Assembly: GCA_039602395.1 (NCBI GenBank)
Contig: JBCNJP010000018.1
Span: 7,622,163-7,686,162 of the forward strand
DNA: 64,000 nucleotides
Direction of reading: 5' to 3'
Source of the DNA: Deinandra increscens subsp. villosa
Taxonomy: Eukaryota; Streptophyta; Magnoliopsida; Asterales; Asteraceae
In this document: piece after piece, positions 33,833 through 45,200 of the stretch
Layout: every line of letters begins with the position of its first letter
How positions within the stretch are numbered: the first letter of the stretch is position 1
Position numbers and translations under genes: made by a program
The notes under the pieces: generated by a model
Told to the model about the DNA's origin: nothing
Database searches by the model: none
Seen by the model: the letters and a program-made list of their open reading frames with translations, nothing else

Positions 33833-34391
33833 GATCCACCTGTGGATTACTCGGGCCACTCTAGGGATGTACGAGACCTCCTATTTAGCATAGATATGCC
33901 AAACGCATATATGTCATGAGATTACACTATTTGAACCGTAATGAATATATGTCCTGAGATACACCATTTGAACCTTAATGACTTGTCGGTTGCAATTTAA
34001 ACAGTGGTTGTGATTTAACCCAACATACAAATTAATATCTTGCATACAAAATCAAGTTAACAAACCATTTAAAACTTGCGTACAACTCAAACCCATATAA
34101 AAAGGGAGAGTTAGGACTCACCTCCCCAATTGGGTGCATTTGTAGTAGGAGATCTAGCTTTAACAAAGTCCAAAGTACTTCTCGGATCACAAGTATTCTG
34201 AGTAGTTAAGAATTTTGTTTATTGAACGTGATTTACTTTTTAGACAATATGCATGAATATATATAAACTATACATGCACCTATTTTAGGAGATGATTGGT
34301 GATTGGTTACAACAGTTTATTGGACTACCTAAAATACAATAATCAACCTTTAAAGGTAAATCAATATAATTAATTGGATGATTCTCTAATA
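33833..34391. repeat. Flank and 3' LTR of the next Copia element
   Basis: The minus-strand Copia that follows has its polypurine tract at 34392-34404 (GGGGGCG on the minus strand), so its 3' LTR ends at 34391. I cannot place the LTR's left end; it probably starts between 34100 and 34240. Nothing else is recognisable. Confidence 0.5.
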
Positions 34392-36171
34392 CGCCCCCGC
34401 AAGATGAATGATCCATTTGATACTCCAATCTTGGACCGAATGGAGAGAAAAGGAGTCCTCGTAAGCGGTTTGGTGAGTGCATCGGCAAGCTAGTCTTTGG
34501 AACTGATATGTAAGACTTGAAGTTGACTCGCATTGACTTCTTCCCGCACAAAATGATAGTCCAAGGCCACGTGGTTCATACGAGAGTGATACACGGGGTT
34601 GGCACAAAGATACGTAGCACCAGTATTGTTACAAAAAAGCTTCGGTGTGTCTAGATTTTTGATGCCAAGTTCAGATAGTGAATTTTTAACCCATGAGATT
34701 TCCGCGGCTACATTTGCAAGGGCCTTGTATTCCACTTCCGTGGAGGATCGTGAGACAGTCTTTTGCCCTGAGGAACGCCATGAAATAATGTTGGGACCAC
34801 GATATAGCAAGTAGGCCATTGTCGAACGGCCTCCATCATTGACTCCTCCCCAATCAGAGTCGGAAAAAGCACGTATGTGAAATGGTGCATCCTGATGCAA
34901 AAACAACACGTAGTGAACTGTGCCTTTCAGATATCGGAGAACCCGTTTGAGAGCTTGCCTGGGACGGTTTGGGATTGTGCATGAACTGGAAAAGTTTGTT
35001 GACAGCAAAAGATACGTCTGGACTAGTGAAGGCAAGATATTGAAGAGTGCCTACGAGTCGGCGATATGGAGTAGAATCAACAGGGGAGGAGGGATCCTTT
35101 GGGAAGTGAGGGTCGGCGACACTTAAAGGTGTGAGAACATCCTTCGCCCCGTCCATTTTAAACGAGGTGATAATGTCTTGAATATGACGATGTTGGGATA
35201 GAAAAAGACCATTGGGGGTCGAAATAACTTTGATGCCTAGAAAGTGATGGAGAGTTCCAAGGTCTTTGATAGAGAATTTTTTTCCCAAGGCTTGAATGAA
35301 TTGGTCAAGGAATTGATCATCGTTGCAGTGACTACGATATCATCGACATACACAAGGAAATAGCAAATGGTGCCACCCTTGTTGTAAATGAAAAGAGAGG
35401 CATAGGACAAGGATTTTTGAAAGCCGAAATGAAGAAGAAACGATGTGAGTTCGGTGTACCATGCATGCGGGGCTTGCTTGAGCCCGTAAAGAGACTTCCG
35501 GAGTTTGCATATATAATTGGGAAATTCAGAATTGATGAAGCCTGGGGGTTGGACCATGTAGACAACTTTATGAAGTGTGCCATGAAGAAACGCATTATTA
35601 ACGTCAAGTTGATGTAAGGACCACCGCTTAGAGAGAGCGAGGGATAAACTGTGCGAATGGTGACGTGTTTCGTGACTGGACTGAATGTGTCAAAGTAGTC
35701 CTTCCCGTATTGTTGATGAAAACCTTTAGCGATAAGACAGGCTTTGTACTTGTCAACTGTTCCATCGGGTTTTCGTTTATCTTAGAAAATCCACTTGCAG
35801 CCGATGGGTTTGTGATTGGAAGGAGGAATGAGAGCCCACGTGCAATTTTGGAGGAGAGTGTTATGCTCGAGGTCCATTGCACGTCGCCATTTCGGATCCT
35901 TCATAGCTTGAAGTGGAGTTGTGCGTTCTAAGTTCGGAGGAAGAGGATAAAGAATAGTGGTGTTCACAAGATTGGGATTGAAGTATTTGGGGTTGGGTTT
36001 ACGTTGACGAGATGGACGGGTCAGATCCGGGGAGTCCGTAGGCAATGGTGTGGTACGAAGAGGCGGGGGATGGTGAGGAGTTGGTTGAGGTAGCGGAAGA
36101 CGTGAGAGATGGATTTGGAGTTGGTGGCGTGGAAGTTGATATAAGTGAGGATTTAAGCTAGACTTTTAAAA
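34392..36171 (-). pseudogene. Copia reverse transcriptase and RNase H, frameshifted
   Basis: The minus strand carries the C-terminal two thirds of a Copia pol. Landmarks in order are the start of reverse transcriptase (GCKWIF, about 35785), the KLRKSLYGLKQAPHAWY block (about 35480), YVDD (about 35350, active site intact), VGTLQYLAFTSPDVSFAVN (about 35030), YLKGTVHY (about 34930) and the RNase H end with SRSSTEVEYKAL and HVALDYHFVREEV (about 34740-34540). At least four frame changes break it. The style is Ale-like (inference). The 5' half is missing: sequence changes abruptly into a LINE at about 36172. Confidence 0.8.
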
Positions 36172-37445
36172 TTGTTTGAATTTTTTTTTATGATAGGTTC
36201 CTTAAATAACAAGTGTTTCTCAGCTTTTATTGCCTTAATTCCTAAAACGGATAGTCCCAACTCTTTAGGGGACTACAGACCCATCAGTTTGATTGGTGTC
36301 ATCAACAAGACTTTTTCCAAAGTTCTTGTTAACAGACCGAAGTTAGTGATCGGGGATTTGATATCTGAAGAACATTTGGCCTATCTATCAATTAGGAGCA
36401 TTCTAGATGGGTCACTAATTCTGGATGAAACTCTTTCTTGGATGAAGAAGTCTAAAAGAACCCGCATGTTTTTCAAAGTTGACATAAATAAAGCCTTCGA
36501 CTCATGAATTGGGATTTTCTTAATGAGGTCTTATACCAAATGAATTTTCCCATTCTTTGGCGTAGATGGATTTGTGACATTATCTCTACAGCCAGAGCTT
36601 CAGTTCTTGTTAATGGTTCACCCACATCGGAATTTTTTGTGTCAAAGGGGGTTAAGACAAGGTGACCCGATCTCACCTTTTTTGTTCATATTGGCTATGC
36701 AGGCTTTGACAGGATTCAACAAAAAAGTTGTCTCGATTGGTCTCTTCTGGGGCATTCAGTGTAACTCTCATGAACCTGTTCTTTCACATCTTTTTACAGA
36801 TGATGTGATCTTCACTGGAGGGTGGTCAATAATCAATGTTTCTAAGTTAAGGAGAATTCTGTGATGCTTCTATATGATTTCTGGGTTGGGTATAAACCTA
36901 TCAAAGTGTACCATCTTTGGTGTTGGGGTTGAGGCTGGGGAGTTATCCTTCGTGGTTGATAATCTTGGTTGCAGTATTGAGCAATTTCCTTTCAAACATT
37001 TGGGACTTCAAATTGGAGCCAACATGAACCTAATAAGAAATTGGGAGCCGGTCGTTACAACCTTTAGGAAACGTTTGTCTTGATGGAAAGCAAAGACCTT
37101 ATCATTCGATGGTCGAATCACACTAATCAAATTTGTTCTAAGCTCACTTTCCACATATTTCTTCTCCTTGTACAGGGTCCCAGCCAGAGTTATTGACACT
37201 TTGGATAGGATTCGTAGAGAGTTTCTACGGGGCTACAAGGAAAACAGGAATAAAATTAACTGGATTGCATGGGATAAGGTTATTAAAGACAAGGAATACG
37301 GTGGTTTGGGTATTGACTCACTAAAGGAAGCAAACATGGCTCTATTAGCAAAATGGTGGTGGCGCTTCAAAATTGAAAAGGAGCATTATGGAGAAACAGT
37401 ATATGGGAATCACATCAATCGTTCATGGTCATTTATCCCAACAAA
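36172..37445 (+). pseudogene. LINE (L1-type) reverse transcriptase, first part
   Basis: This is a plant L1-type reverse transcriptase, 5'-truncated so that the endonuclease is missing. Visible motifs are FIALIPK-like and DYRPISLIG (about 36240-36290), the DINKAFDS block (about 36480-36505, followed by a stop), RQGDPISPFLFILAMQ (about 36650-36705) and the active site as FTDD where YADD or FADD is expected (about 36797). Stops and frame changes show it is dead. The frame is interrupted at 37445 by a solo LTR and resumes at 40090. Confidence 0.8.
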
Positions 37446-37962
37446 TGTGACCTTTTGGATTTGTTGTTTGGATGTACCTGGTCCATTTTCAGTTCTTGTA
37501 ATCATGGTTGATGATCAATAAAAGAATCATATTTCAATTTGATGTTTCATTTATCATATGTTTGTGTTTGGCTTTGTCCTTGATCACAATATTCGCAAGT
37601 TACTTGGTTATTTCGATTTAATCGCGTTTAATTTTGATTTTTATCATTTTCGTTAATTGGGTTGAAACCGGATAACTTGGGTGAATCTAAACATGGTGTT
37701 TCTTGTGGGTAATACTAGTCACACACACGAGTAAGCACATGCGAAGTTTCACAAAAGTTTGAGGTAAAAATGCAATTTACGAATTCATGATTTTTACGCA
37801 AATTTCGGTTTTAACCGGAGGACCCGTGAAACTTAATCATATTTATGTATGGTTCTATAATGTTCTTATACATGTTATAAGGTTGTGGTTAAAATTTGGT
37901 CTAATTTGGAGTTGAAACGGATAGTGAACGAACAAAGGAAAAAAAACATAAAAAAAACCCCC

Positions 37963-38033
37963 GCTGGCTGTTGGAATCGAACCAGCGACCTCCGGATTAA
38001 CAAGCAGCGCACTAACCATTGAGGCAGAGTGGC
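37963..38033 (-). ncRNA. tRNA-like Pol III cassette in solo LTR B
   Basis: Read on the minus strand there is an A-box-like TGCCTCAATGG, a central TTGTTAA that would be an Asn-type (GTT) anticodon loop, and a perfect B-box GGTTCGATTCC. Runs of seven and eight T follow within 20 bases (the A-runs at 37940-37957 on the plus strand). Stems are poor, so it is a tRNA-derived sequence, not a working tRNA gene. Confidence 0.5.
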
Positions 38034-38759
38034 GTTTTTTTATATCCTTTCCCAAATACTACCTGATCGCGGACAGATTGCGTTTTTTATATATTTTGAC
38101 ATCAAAAATTCGTTTTTTATCCGTTTTAACTCGAAATTTTCACACTTATCACTTATAACTGATTTTGAAACTTCTGGAACATCCTAATACATTCGAATTC
38201 GGTTGGGACTGGATCAAACATTCAAAATATTCAAGAAATTAATTTTTTTTCAAACTATTCTTATCATTATCTCTTTACTATGAAACCTACGATCACCCTC
38301 CCTTATAAATACCACCTCAAATCATTCCTGGAACACTTTCTCGACCAAACCATACCATCAATCTCGTATTTGGAGCTTTTGATCGCGATTTTAAAAGTCA
38401 ACGGGTCGTTGTTTGACCATCCGATTTCACCCTCTTCCTATCGTCTTTTCAAGTAAGTTTCTTCACAAGTTTTTCTTGTTTTACCATTATCTTCAAGTGA
38501 CCTCTGTTTAATTTGGCTTTTGATGCATCGTTTGTAAAGTCAACTATGATGTTCATAATATTAATTGGGGATTCTATTTGAAAACTAGTTAAACCTAAAA
38601 TCAAGACTTTTTAGAAATAATTCTTCAAACGGATGATTTTGCAACGAATTGGTAATGTTGAAATTGTTCTGGACTTTTTTCATGATAATTAATTGTGTTC
38701 GCAATCATAGGAATGGTTAAAAATATACTATAGAAACTTTTGGGCCAGTTATGTAAAAG

Positions 38760-39062
38760 TTAAAACTTTAGGGTAACAATTGTAATTTTGTCAAAATAGT
38801 ATATTTCTGTTTTGCCCTATAATATTGTAAATTACATATTAACCTATAATATTGTAAAACGCATATTTAACTCCATATATTTATAAAATTACATATTAGA
38901 CCCTATAGTTTTGGAAAATACATATTTAATCTAATAGTTGTGGAAATTACATTTTTGGACCTTATAGTTTTAGAATATACACATTACACCCTAAAGTTTA
39001 GGTTTCATACATTTTAAACCTAAGTTTTAGTATTTACACTTATAACCCTAAACTATAGTTAG
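38760..39062. repeat. Degenerate minisatellite in solo LTR B
   Basis: About eight diverged units of roughly 35-40 bp around the theme CCCTATAGTTTTGGAAAATACATATTA. It is non-coding. Confidence 0.6.
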
Positions 39063-40089
39063 GGTCTTTGTCATAGAGGCAAGTGTTCGCATAAATCCCA
39101 TAGCTAGACATGGATGCTTACCTCGGACGCCCTAATGAGAGTGTGTAACCTATAGGCCAAAGCATGCACGAAAGGTCTAAAGTATGATACATTTTCAAAT
39201 TTAATTTGATCTTTTAAATACTTTAAATTAAAAACACAATCCCCAATTAAATATGTACCTAAATTCTTGTCTTGATCATCTCGATCCTCTATGTTCATTT
39301 TTAGTCCTCAAATTATTAGGTGATCGTCGGGATTAATCATTACTCTTTCGTGGTGCCATCCTCATCTCTTAACTGCTACTCACTATGTGAGTATTCATAG
39401 CCCCTTTTTGCTTTTATAGTTTTGGGGTGTAACATGTAATTATATCAAACTCAAACTCTATATGCTTATAGTTACTCAAACTCATATGCGATGCTATATT
39501 GTTGTATGTAATTGCTTGTATGTGAACTTGTATGATGTATTGCTGGATTGTGCTCAAACTCAAGTGTAACATTAACTATAAAAAGCCTGGGTAACCATAA
39601 TAGATCTATTGGTGTGACGACCCACCTGACTTGACCGGTAATTGGCGTCGGGTGATGGGATCCTAACTGTTAAGGTTGGTTCACGCTATTTGGTGCTTTT
39701 TTTATAGCTTGTTTATTATACTTGTTATTATCACGTAATTCTTAGCTCGCGTGATTTTTCAACTATGTAAATATGCAAACCCTATGTCTACTCACCAACT
39801 AGCTTTGTAGTTGACTTTCTACTTTATACATGTTGCAGGAAACGGTGCTTGATAGGATGGACTTGATTGTGGACACCTATGATGCTTGGACTTAGTTTGA
39901 GACCTTAAATAAATTTGAACTTATGTTTGTTTGTTTATTTGGTTTTGTTTGGATTATTGTTGGATTATTATTATTATATTTATGAAATGGGTGTTTAAGA
40001 TATTATCGCAACTATTAATAGCGTTGTGTGCATCTGGACAATCCTCATACCCTGACATATTCCGCCGTCGGTTGGGGAGTGACAACAAA

Positions 40090-41144
40090 GGTCTCGTTAC
40101 CAAGCACATGGAAGCAAATTCATCGCTCCTGTATTGATTTAGAATCTTGGGAATTAACCTCGGCAAGAAAATCACTGGAATTCTTGGATGTGGATCAGAG
40201 ATTTAGTTTTGGCTGGACACTTGGATTGATGGTTCCCCTCTAAATCTTAAGTTCCCATCCCTATTTGCAATTGAATCAAAGAAGTTTTGTTGTGTCGCAA
40301 ATAGGATTGTAGTTCGGAACAACCTTGTTCAGTGGAATTTCTTTTGGAAAAAAACTACCCTCTACGACAATGGAGTGTATGGAATTAACCCAACTCACTA
40401 GACTATTTAATTCCCTTTCTTTGCAGGGTTGTGAGGATAGGTGGTGGTGGGCTCTTGACGCCTCTGGGGTGTTCACAACCAAGAGTGTTAAAAACCGAAT
40501 TCAAGTTCTACAAAACGTAATCCCTGATGTTAGGTTTACATGGAATAGTTGGGGGCCAAAGAAGGTTGCATTTCTTAATTGGAGAATGACCTTTGATCGA
40601 CTTCCAAGTCTCAAAGCCTTCGAAGCTTGAAGGATTCAGATTTCCTCAACATTATGTCCAATTGTAGCTATGGTGAAGAAACTGTGGAGCATTTTTTTGT
40701 TTCATGTGAATACATTCAATCGGTTTGGGACGCCATAACTCATTGGTGTAGGATGCCAAGATTCTTTGCATTTGGTGTGATGGATTTGATTGAGATGCAT
40801 ATAAACATATGAATGAGTCAAGAATAGAGAAAAAGCTAATCAATTTCATTATACAAACAACAATTTGGTGTGCGTACGTGGCCGTGGAGGATGAGGAATG
40901 AACTAATATTCAACAACGTCCCGGTTTCTATGCTCAAGCTAATCGAGGATGTAAAAATACTTAGTTATCTTTGGTTCACTAATCGGTCAAGAATATCACT
41001 CACATGGGAGAAATGGTGCAAATTTTATATTTTGTAATGATATTTTGACTCTTTTTAGAATGTCTTATGACATGTGTCTTGTAATCTTTTGACTACCTTT
41101 TTGATGATTTTTGTTAATATATTATCGTTGACCATTAAAAAAAA
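40090..41144 (+). pseudogene. LINE, C-terminal part and 3' UTR
   Basis: Continuation of the LINE after the solo LTR. It holds the zinc-binding reverse-transcriptase tail (zf-RVT) region: FLNWRMTFDRLPS near 40570 and ETVEHFFVSCEYIQSVWD near 40680-40720, then the final IKILS-type block (about 40940-40975). It ends near 41144 in TTAAAAAAAA. Several stops are present. Confidence 0.75.
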
Positions 41145-41272
41145 TTGAGAAATTATAATATTGTCCATGCCACTAATAAAGATGAAAAAAAATATCAGGA
41201 TATCATTGATTTCTACGTAGGGGAAGGTGAAGGTAGTTACATCTTTTGACTGAGTAATTATTTCTAAAGATA

Positions 41273-41477
41273 GAAGTAGGGTTTTCCTCGTTATAAAAGC
41301 ATTTAATATGAAGTTATTAGTTTTTTTTTTTTTTTTTGAAAGGGCATGAAGTTATTACTTCACCAAAGACTGTACATTATTATTAAATTAACCCTACCAT
41401 TTGGATCCAACTGGTGGCCTATTTTGGTCGTTGTATTTAAGGCCATTACCATATGTCAATTTATCATGTGATACTAC
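41273..41477 (+). repeat. Repeat R1 upstream of the GDSL gene
   Basis: This sequence is repeated with clear but imperfect likeness at 45021-45179, inside intron 3 of the same gene (shared blocks: TTATAAAAGCATT, ATATGAAGTTATTA, AGACTGTACA, GGTGGCCTA). This copy holds a 26-bp T-rich insertion (41320-41345) with a 12-bp target duplication; the other copy lacks it. Confidence 0.75.
41320..41345 (-). mobile_element. Severely truncated poly(A) retroposon
   Basis: A 26-bp insert, on the minus strand GCCCTTTC plus an A-run, flanked by ATGAAGTTATTA at 41308-41319 and 41346-41357. The tail resembles the GCCRTTC-A(n) 3' end of the local SINE family. The empty site survives at 45063-45074. Confidence 0.8.
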
Positions 41478-42184
41478 TGAGAAATCAAATGCTATACAAC
41501 ATCTAAGACTTCAATACATTACTACGTGACTAGTCATTGATCCCCATAATATTGGTATTGAAATTTTGAAATTGGTTAAAAAATAACTGCTCATTTTTAT
41601 TAGAATCTTTAACCATTATTTGTAAACACCTCTAGGATGAACCGTGTGTCGTGATTACTTTTAACAATCACCCCCTCAATCACAATCATATTCAAAATTT
41701 GAAAGTTAAGAAAACTGAAAGGCGGTTTTCGCAGTTTTCATGACAGTTTTCAATGCAAGACCCTCATATTTGCAAATCAAAATTCAGTCAAGTCACTGGT
41801 TGGAAAAACTCTCACAAATTCTTCTTTATTCTTAATCTCAAAGTCTGAGTTATATCCGATTGATCTATTCAAGTGAACCGCGAATAATTTCAATCTGAAA
41901 GTACTATCATAACTCTCGGATTATCAAGTTTTTAGTTTCCAATTTCTAACAACCTCCAAGCTAAATTTTTTAACTTCGGATATCATCCGGTCGCTTGTTA
42001 AGGTAATTTTTTTCTAAAATGAGTTTAACTGATATAAATACTCTCTTGTTTTCCGGAGTATTTGTTTGCCGTTAAAAAAATAAGGATAGAAAGGAGTGTA
42101 ATTGTCTCAGTGTGAATTTAATGCACCCAAACTACTACCACCATATGCAGTTGGGATTGGCCAAATAACATTAACCTGCTGAGT
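41478..42184. other. Upstream region of the GDSL gene
   Basis: AT-rich sequence without frames or recognisable repeats. It should hold the promoter of the GDSL gene. Confidence 0.5.
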
Positions 42185-42193
42185 ATTTATAGA
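42185..42193 (+). promoter_or_regulatory. TATA-like box of the GDSL gene
   Basis: TATTTATAG lies about 110 bp before the ATG at 42297, which is a normal plant spacing for a short leader. No other TATA-like sequence of comparable quality lies at that distance. Confidence 0.45.
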
Positions 42194-42296
42194 CCTCACT
42201 GCCTTCTTGCTTTCAGAATCCTCACACAGAATATATACACACATATAGATATATCCATACTTATATGTGCATGTGCAATTGTGCATATACAACAAA

Positions 42297-45200
42297 ATGT
42301 TAACCTCAAAATCACATTGTCTGTTGTTCTGCTTGTCATTGTTGGCAATAATACTTAACAACTTTGCTCTCGAGGCCGATGCCGCCCGAGCGTTCTTCGT
42401 GTTTGGGGACTCGTTGGTCGATAACGGCAACAATAACTACTTGGCTACAACTGCCCGAGCCGATAACTACCCGTATGGAGTAGATTATGTGACTCAACGT
42501 GCCACTGGCCGTTTCTCCAACGGATATAACATCCCAGACCTTATCAGTTAATTAAGTTCATATTTTCATTATTAATTAGTTTGATAAAATCATGGAAACA
42601 AGTTAATGTGTTGAACTTGAATATTAACTATTAGTGAGCTGGCCTTGTTTCCTTTTGTTTGTTTTAGTAGTTGTTCAAAATTGTAATTTAGATTGATGTT
42701 TGATTACTTGCAGGTCAAGCCATAGGTTCAGAGGCAACATTGCCTTACTTGAATCCAACGCTAACAGGTCAAAAGTTACTGGTTGGAGCAAACTTTGCTT
42801 CTGCTGGAGTTGGAATACTCAACGATACCGGGGTTCAGTTTGTAAGTCAAATAATCCTTCAAAACTAAAACTAAAGGGCTTCTAGCATAATGATATACCG
42901 GTGTTTTTTAAGATGTTCATCCTTTAGAATAAAGAATAAAGCCATTCAAAAAAAAAATCCTTCAAAGTTTTTGAGTTTTTTTTTTTAATGTGGGGACTAG
43001 CTCAATTGGTAGAGATGTATTCAATACGGAATATGATATGTTTTTTAACAACAAATTTATTCCATCATAATAGTTTATGGTTTTAAACTTTTGTCGGCTT
43101 CAAAGAGGCTTTGCTTACGAGCCAAGTGGCCCACCCTTAAATTGTTGAATAAAGTTATGGCACTAGAATTACAAGTAGTTTTACACCAGTTTTGGTGTTT
43201 AGTTAGTTTAGGATCGTTTCTAGGTATTTTCTCAAACTCTTTATGTTTCTTGGTAATGAGCTAGTTGAACTGGTGGATATGATCCTCTACAAAGGAGATG
43301 TGAATTTCTTTTCTTTTCTTTTTATTTTAGTTTTAAGAATTAATTTAACATATAAATTTTTTTAATTACTTGTACTAATCAACTTATATAAATTTAAAAA
43401 AAAAAACTAATTCCGTGGCTTTGTTAAACATATGGTATAAATTTTATTAAAAACTGCAAGTTTGTTTGGAAAAAGTTTTAAATGTACAATGATAATTTTT
43501 TAGAAGGAATTCGGCTTCAAAGAAGATTTATATGGGATTGTCCAACACAAAAATACAAATGAATTATGTATTTTTATTTTTTACAGTTAAATATTCCAAG
43601 TTACTTATTAAAATAATATATATGTTAAATTAACTCTTAAGAAAATAAAAAGTAAAACAAATACAAATCAGCTTGTCCAACAAGCGGATCTCTTTGGATT
43701 CACCCACCTTGGCTATCCGACTAGCGGATCACCTATACATAAAATGCTTTAAATACATGAAATGTTTTAAAGAAACGCATAAAAACCAATTGTATAAATT
43801 CTTAAATCTTAAACCACCTGAAAACAATAAAATATTCTGTTTTACACCGTTGATAAGAAAAATATTTTGTCATGATTACATTATAAGTGTAATTTTTTTT
43901 TACTTTTATAGATATGTAAAAGGGAAATAATAATGACCGAAGATGTAACTAGATGCACCATGAGATAGTATATATACATGTAGTCTCTCATATAATTACT
44001 TGAACCTCATGGCCTGTAAAAGTTGAAAAAATTTTAAATATGCAAAACAAATGTAAAGATTGGCAACCATGAAAATAAGGTTTTTGGTTTATATTATACA
44101 TAATTTCTTTCCTAATAAACAAACTAAATTAGATGGAAAATGCTAGCATTTATTTAAAATCAGATAACATGTAACTTTTTTCTTTTTCTTTTCACTTTGA
44201 TTTTTGATTCATGTGAATACCAATATCAAGATTTAAAAATCTCCAAATTAAATTCCTGTTGTGTTGATATATATGCAGGCAAACATCATAAGGATGCCAC
44301 AGCAGATGGCATACTTTGAGCAATATAAACAAAGGGTGAGTGGCATAATTGGGCAGCAAGAGACTGAGAGACTTGTAAGCCAGTCTTTAACCCTCATGAC
44401 ATTGGGCGGCAATGATTTTGTCAACAACTACTATTTGGTCCCTTTCTCTGCAAGATCTAGACAGTTTGCCCTGCCTGATTATGTCCCCTACATCGTCTCC
44501 GAGTACCGCAAAATTTTAATGGTAGGCACCCTTTCAGTTATATATTACAAAACTAATCTATTTAGTTAGGACATCATTTGGCAAATTGAAAACCTTATTT
44601 AGGGAAATGAAACAATGTTGTCATGTAATCCTGGCACAAACAAAAAAAATTAAAAAATAACAAAAAATTAAAAAAAACAAGATCTGGGAGGAATTTGATG
44701 ATTGATTGATTTCTAAACGGGTCGATCCTAGACCATTCTCGCACCACCTATAAATATAAATCTGATATTATCCCACCTTGAACGAGCATATGACATTTTC
44801 AAACTTCTTAAATGAGTGTTTAAAGGTTTTAAAATTTTTAAATGACATTTTTAAACTTTTTAAATAATATTTTCAAACTTTTTAAATGACATTTTCAAAC
44901 TTTTTCAACTTTTTAAACAGTCGTTTGACTTGTTTAAAGGTTTTAAAAGGTGAAATTTTGAACCTAAGAATGGTGTGGGATGAGATTTGGTGGTATTGGT
45001 AGACACCATAATGAAAATAAAAGTAGGTTTTTTGATGTTTTAAAGTTATAAAAGCATTGAATATGAAGTTATTAATACTTGAAAAAGACTGTACACTAGA
45101 TTCACCTGGTGGCCTAGTTTGGTTGTTGTATAGTTAAGGCCACCATATATATGTCAGCTAAAATATGTGACACTGTACCACCTAACTAAATTTACCCTGC

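Larger units (their letters stand above)
37446..40084 (+). repeat. Solo LTR B of Gypsy type, inserted in the LINE
   Basis: This 2639-bp LTR starts TGTGACC and ends GGGGAGTGACA, flanked by a perfect target duplication ACAAA at 37441-37445 and 40085-40089. If the LTR and one ACAAA are removed, the LINE reading frame runs on without a break, which confirms the borders. It carries a tRNA-like cassette on its minus strand, a TAGATCTA palindrome (39601-39608) and a CAAC/GTTG hairpin with downstream CAG (39795-39838). Confidence 0.92.

Noticed and set aside
42267..42296. Upstream in-frame GTG start for the GDSL protein
   Set aside because: GTG is not a normal plant start. The ATG at 42297 is followed directly by a good signal peptide.
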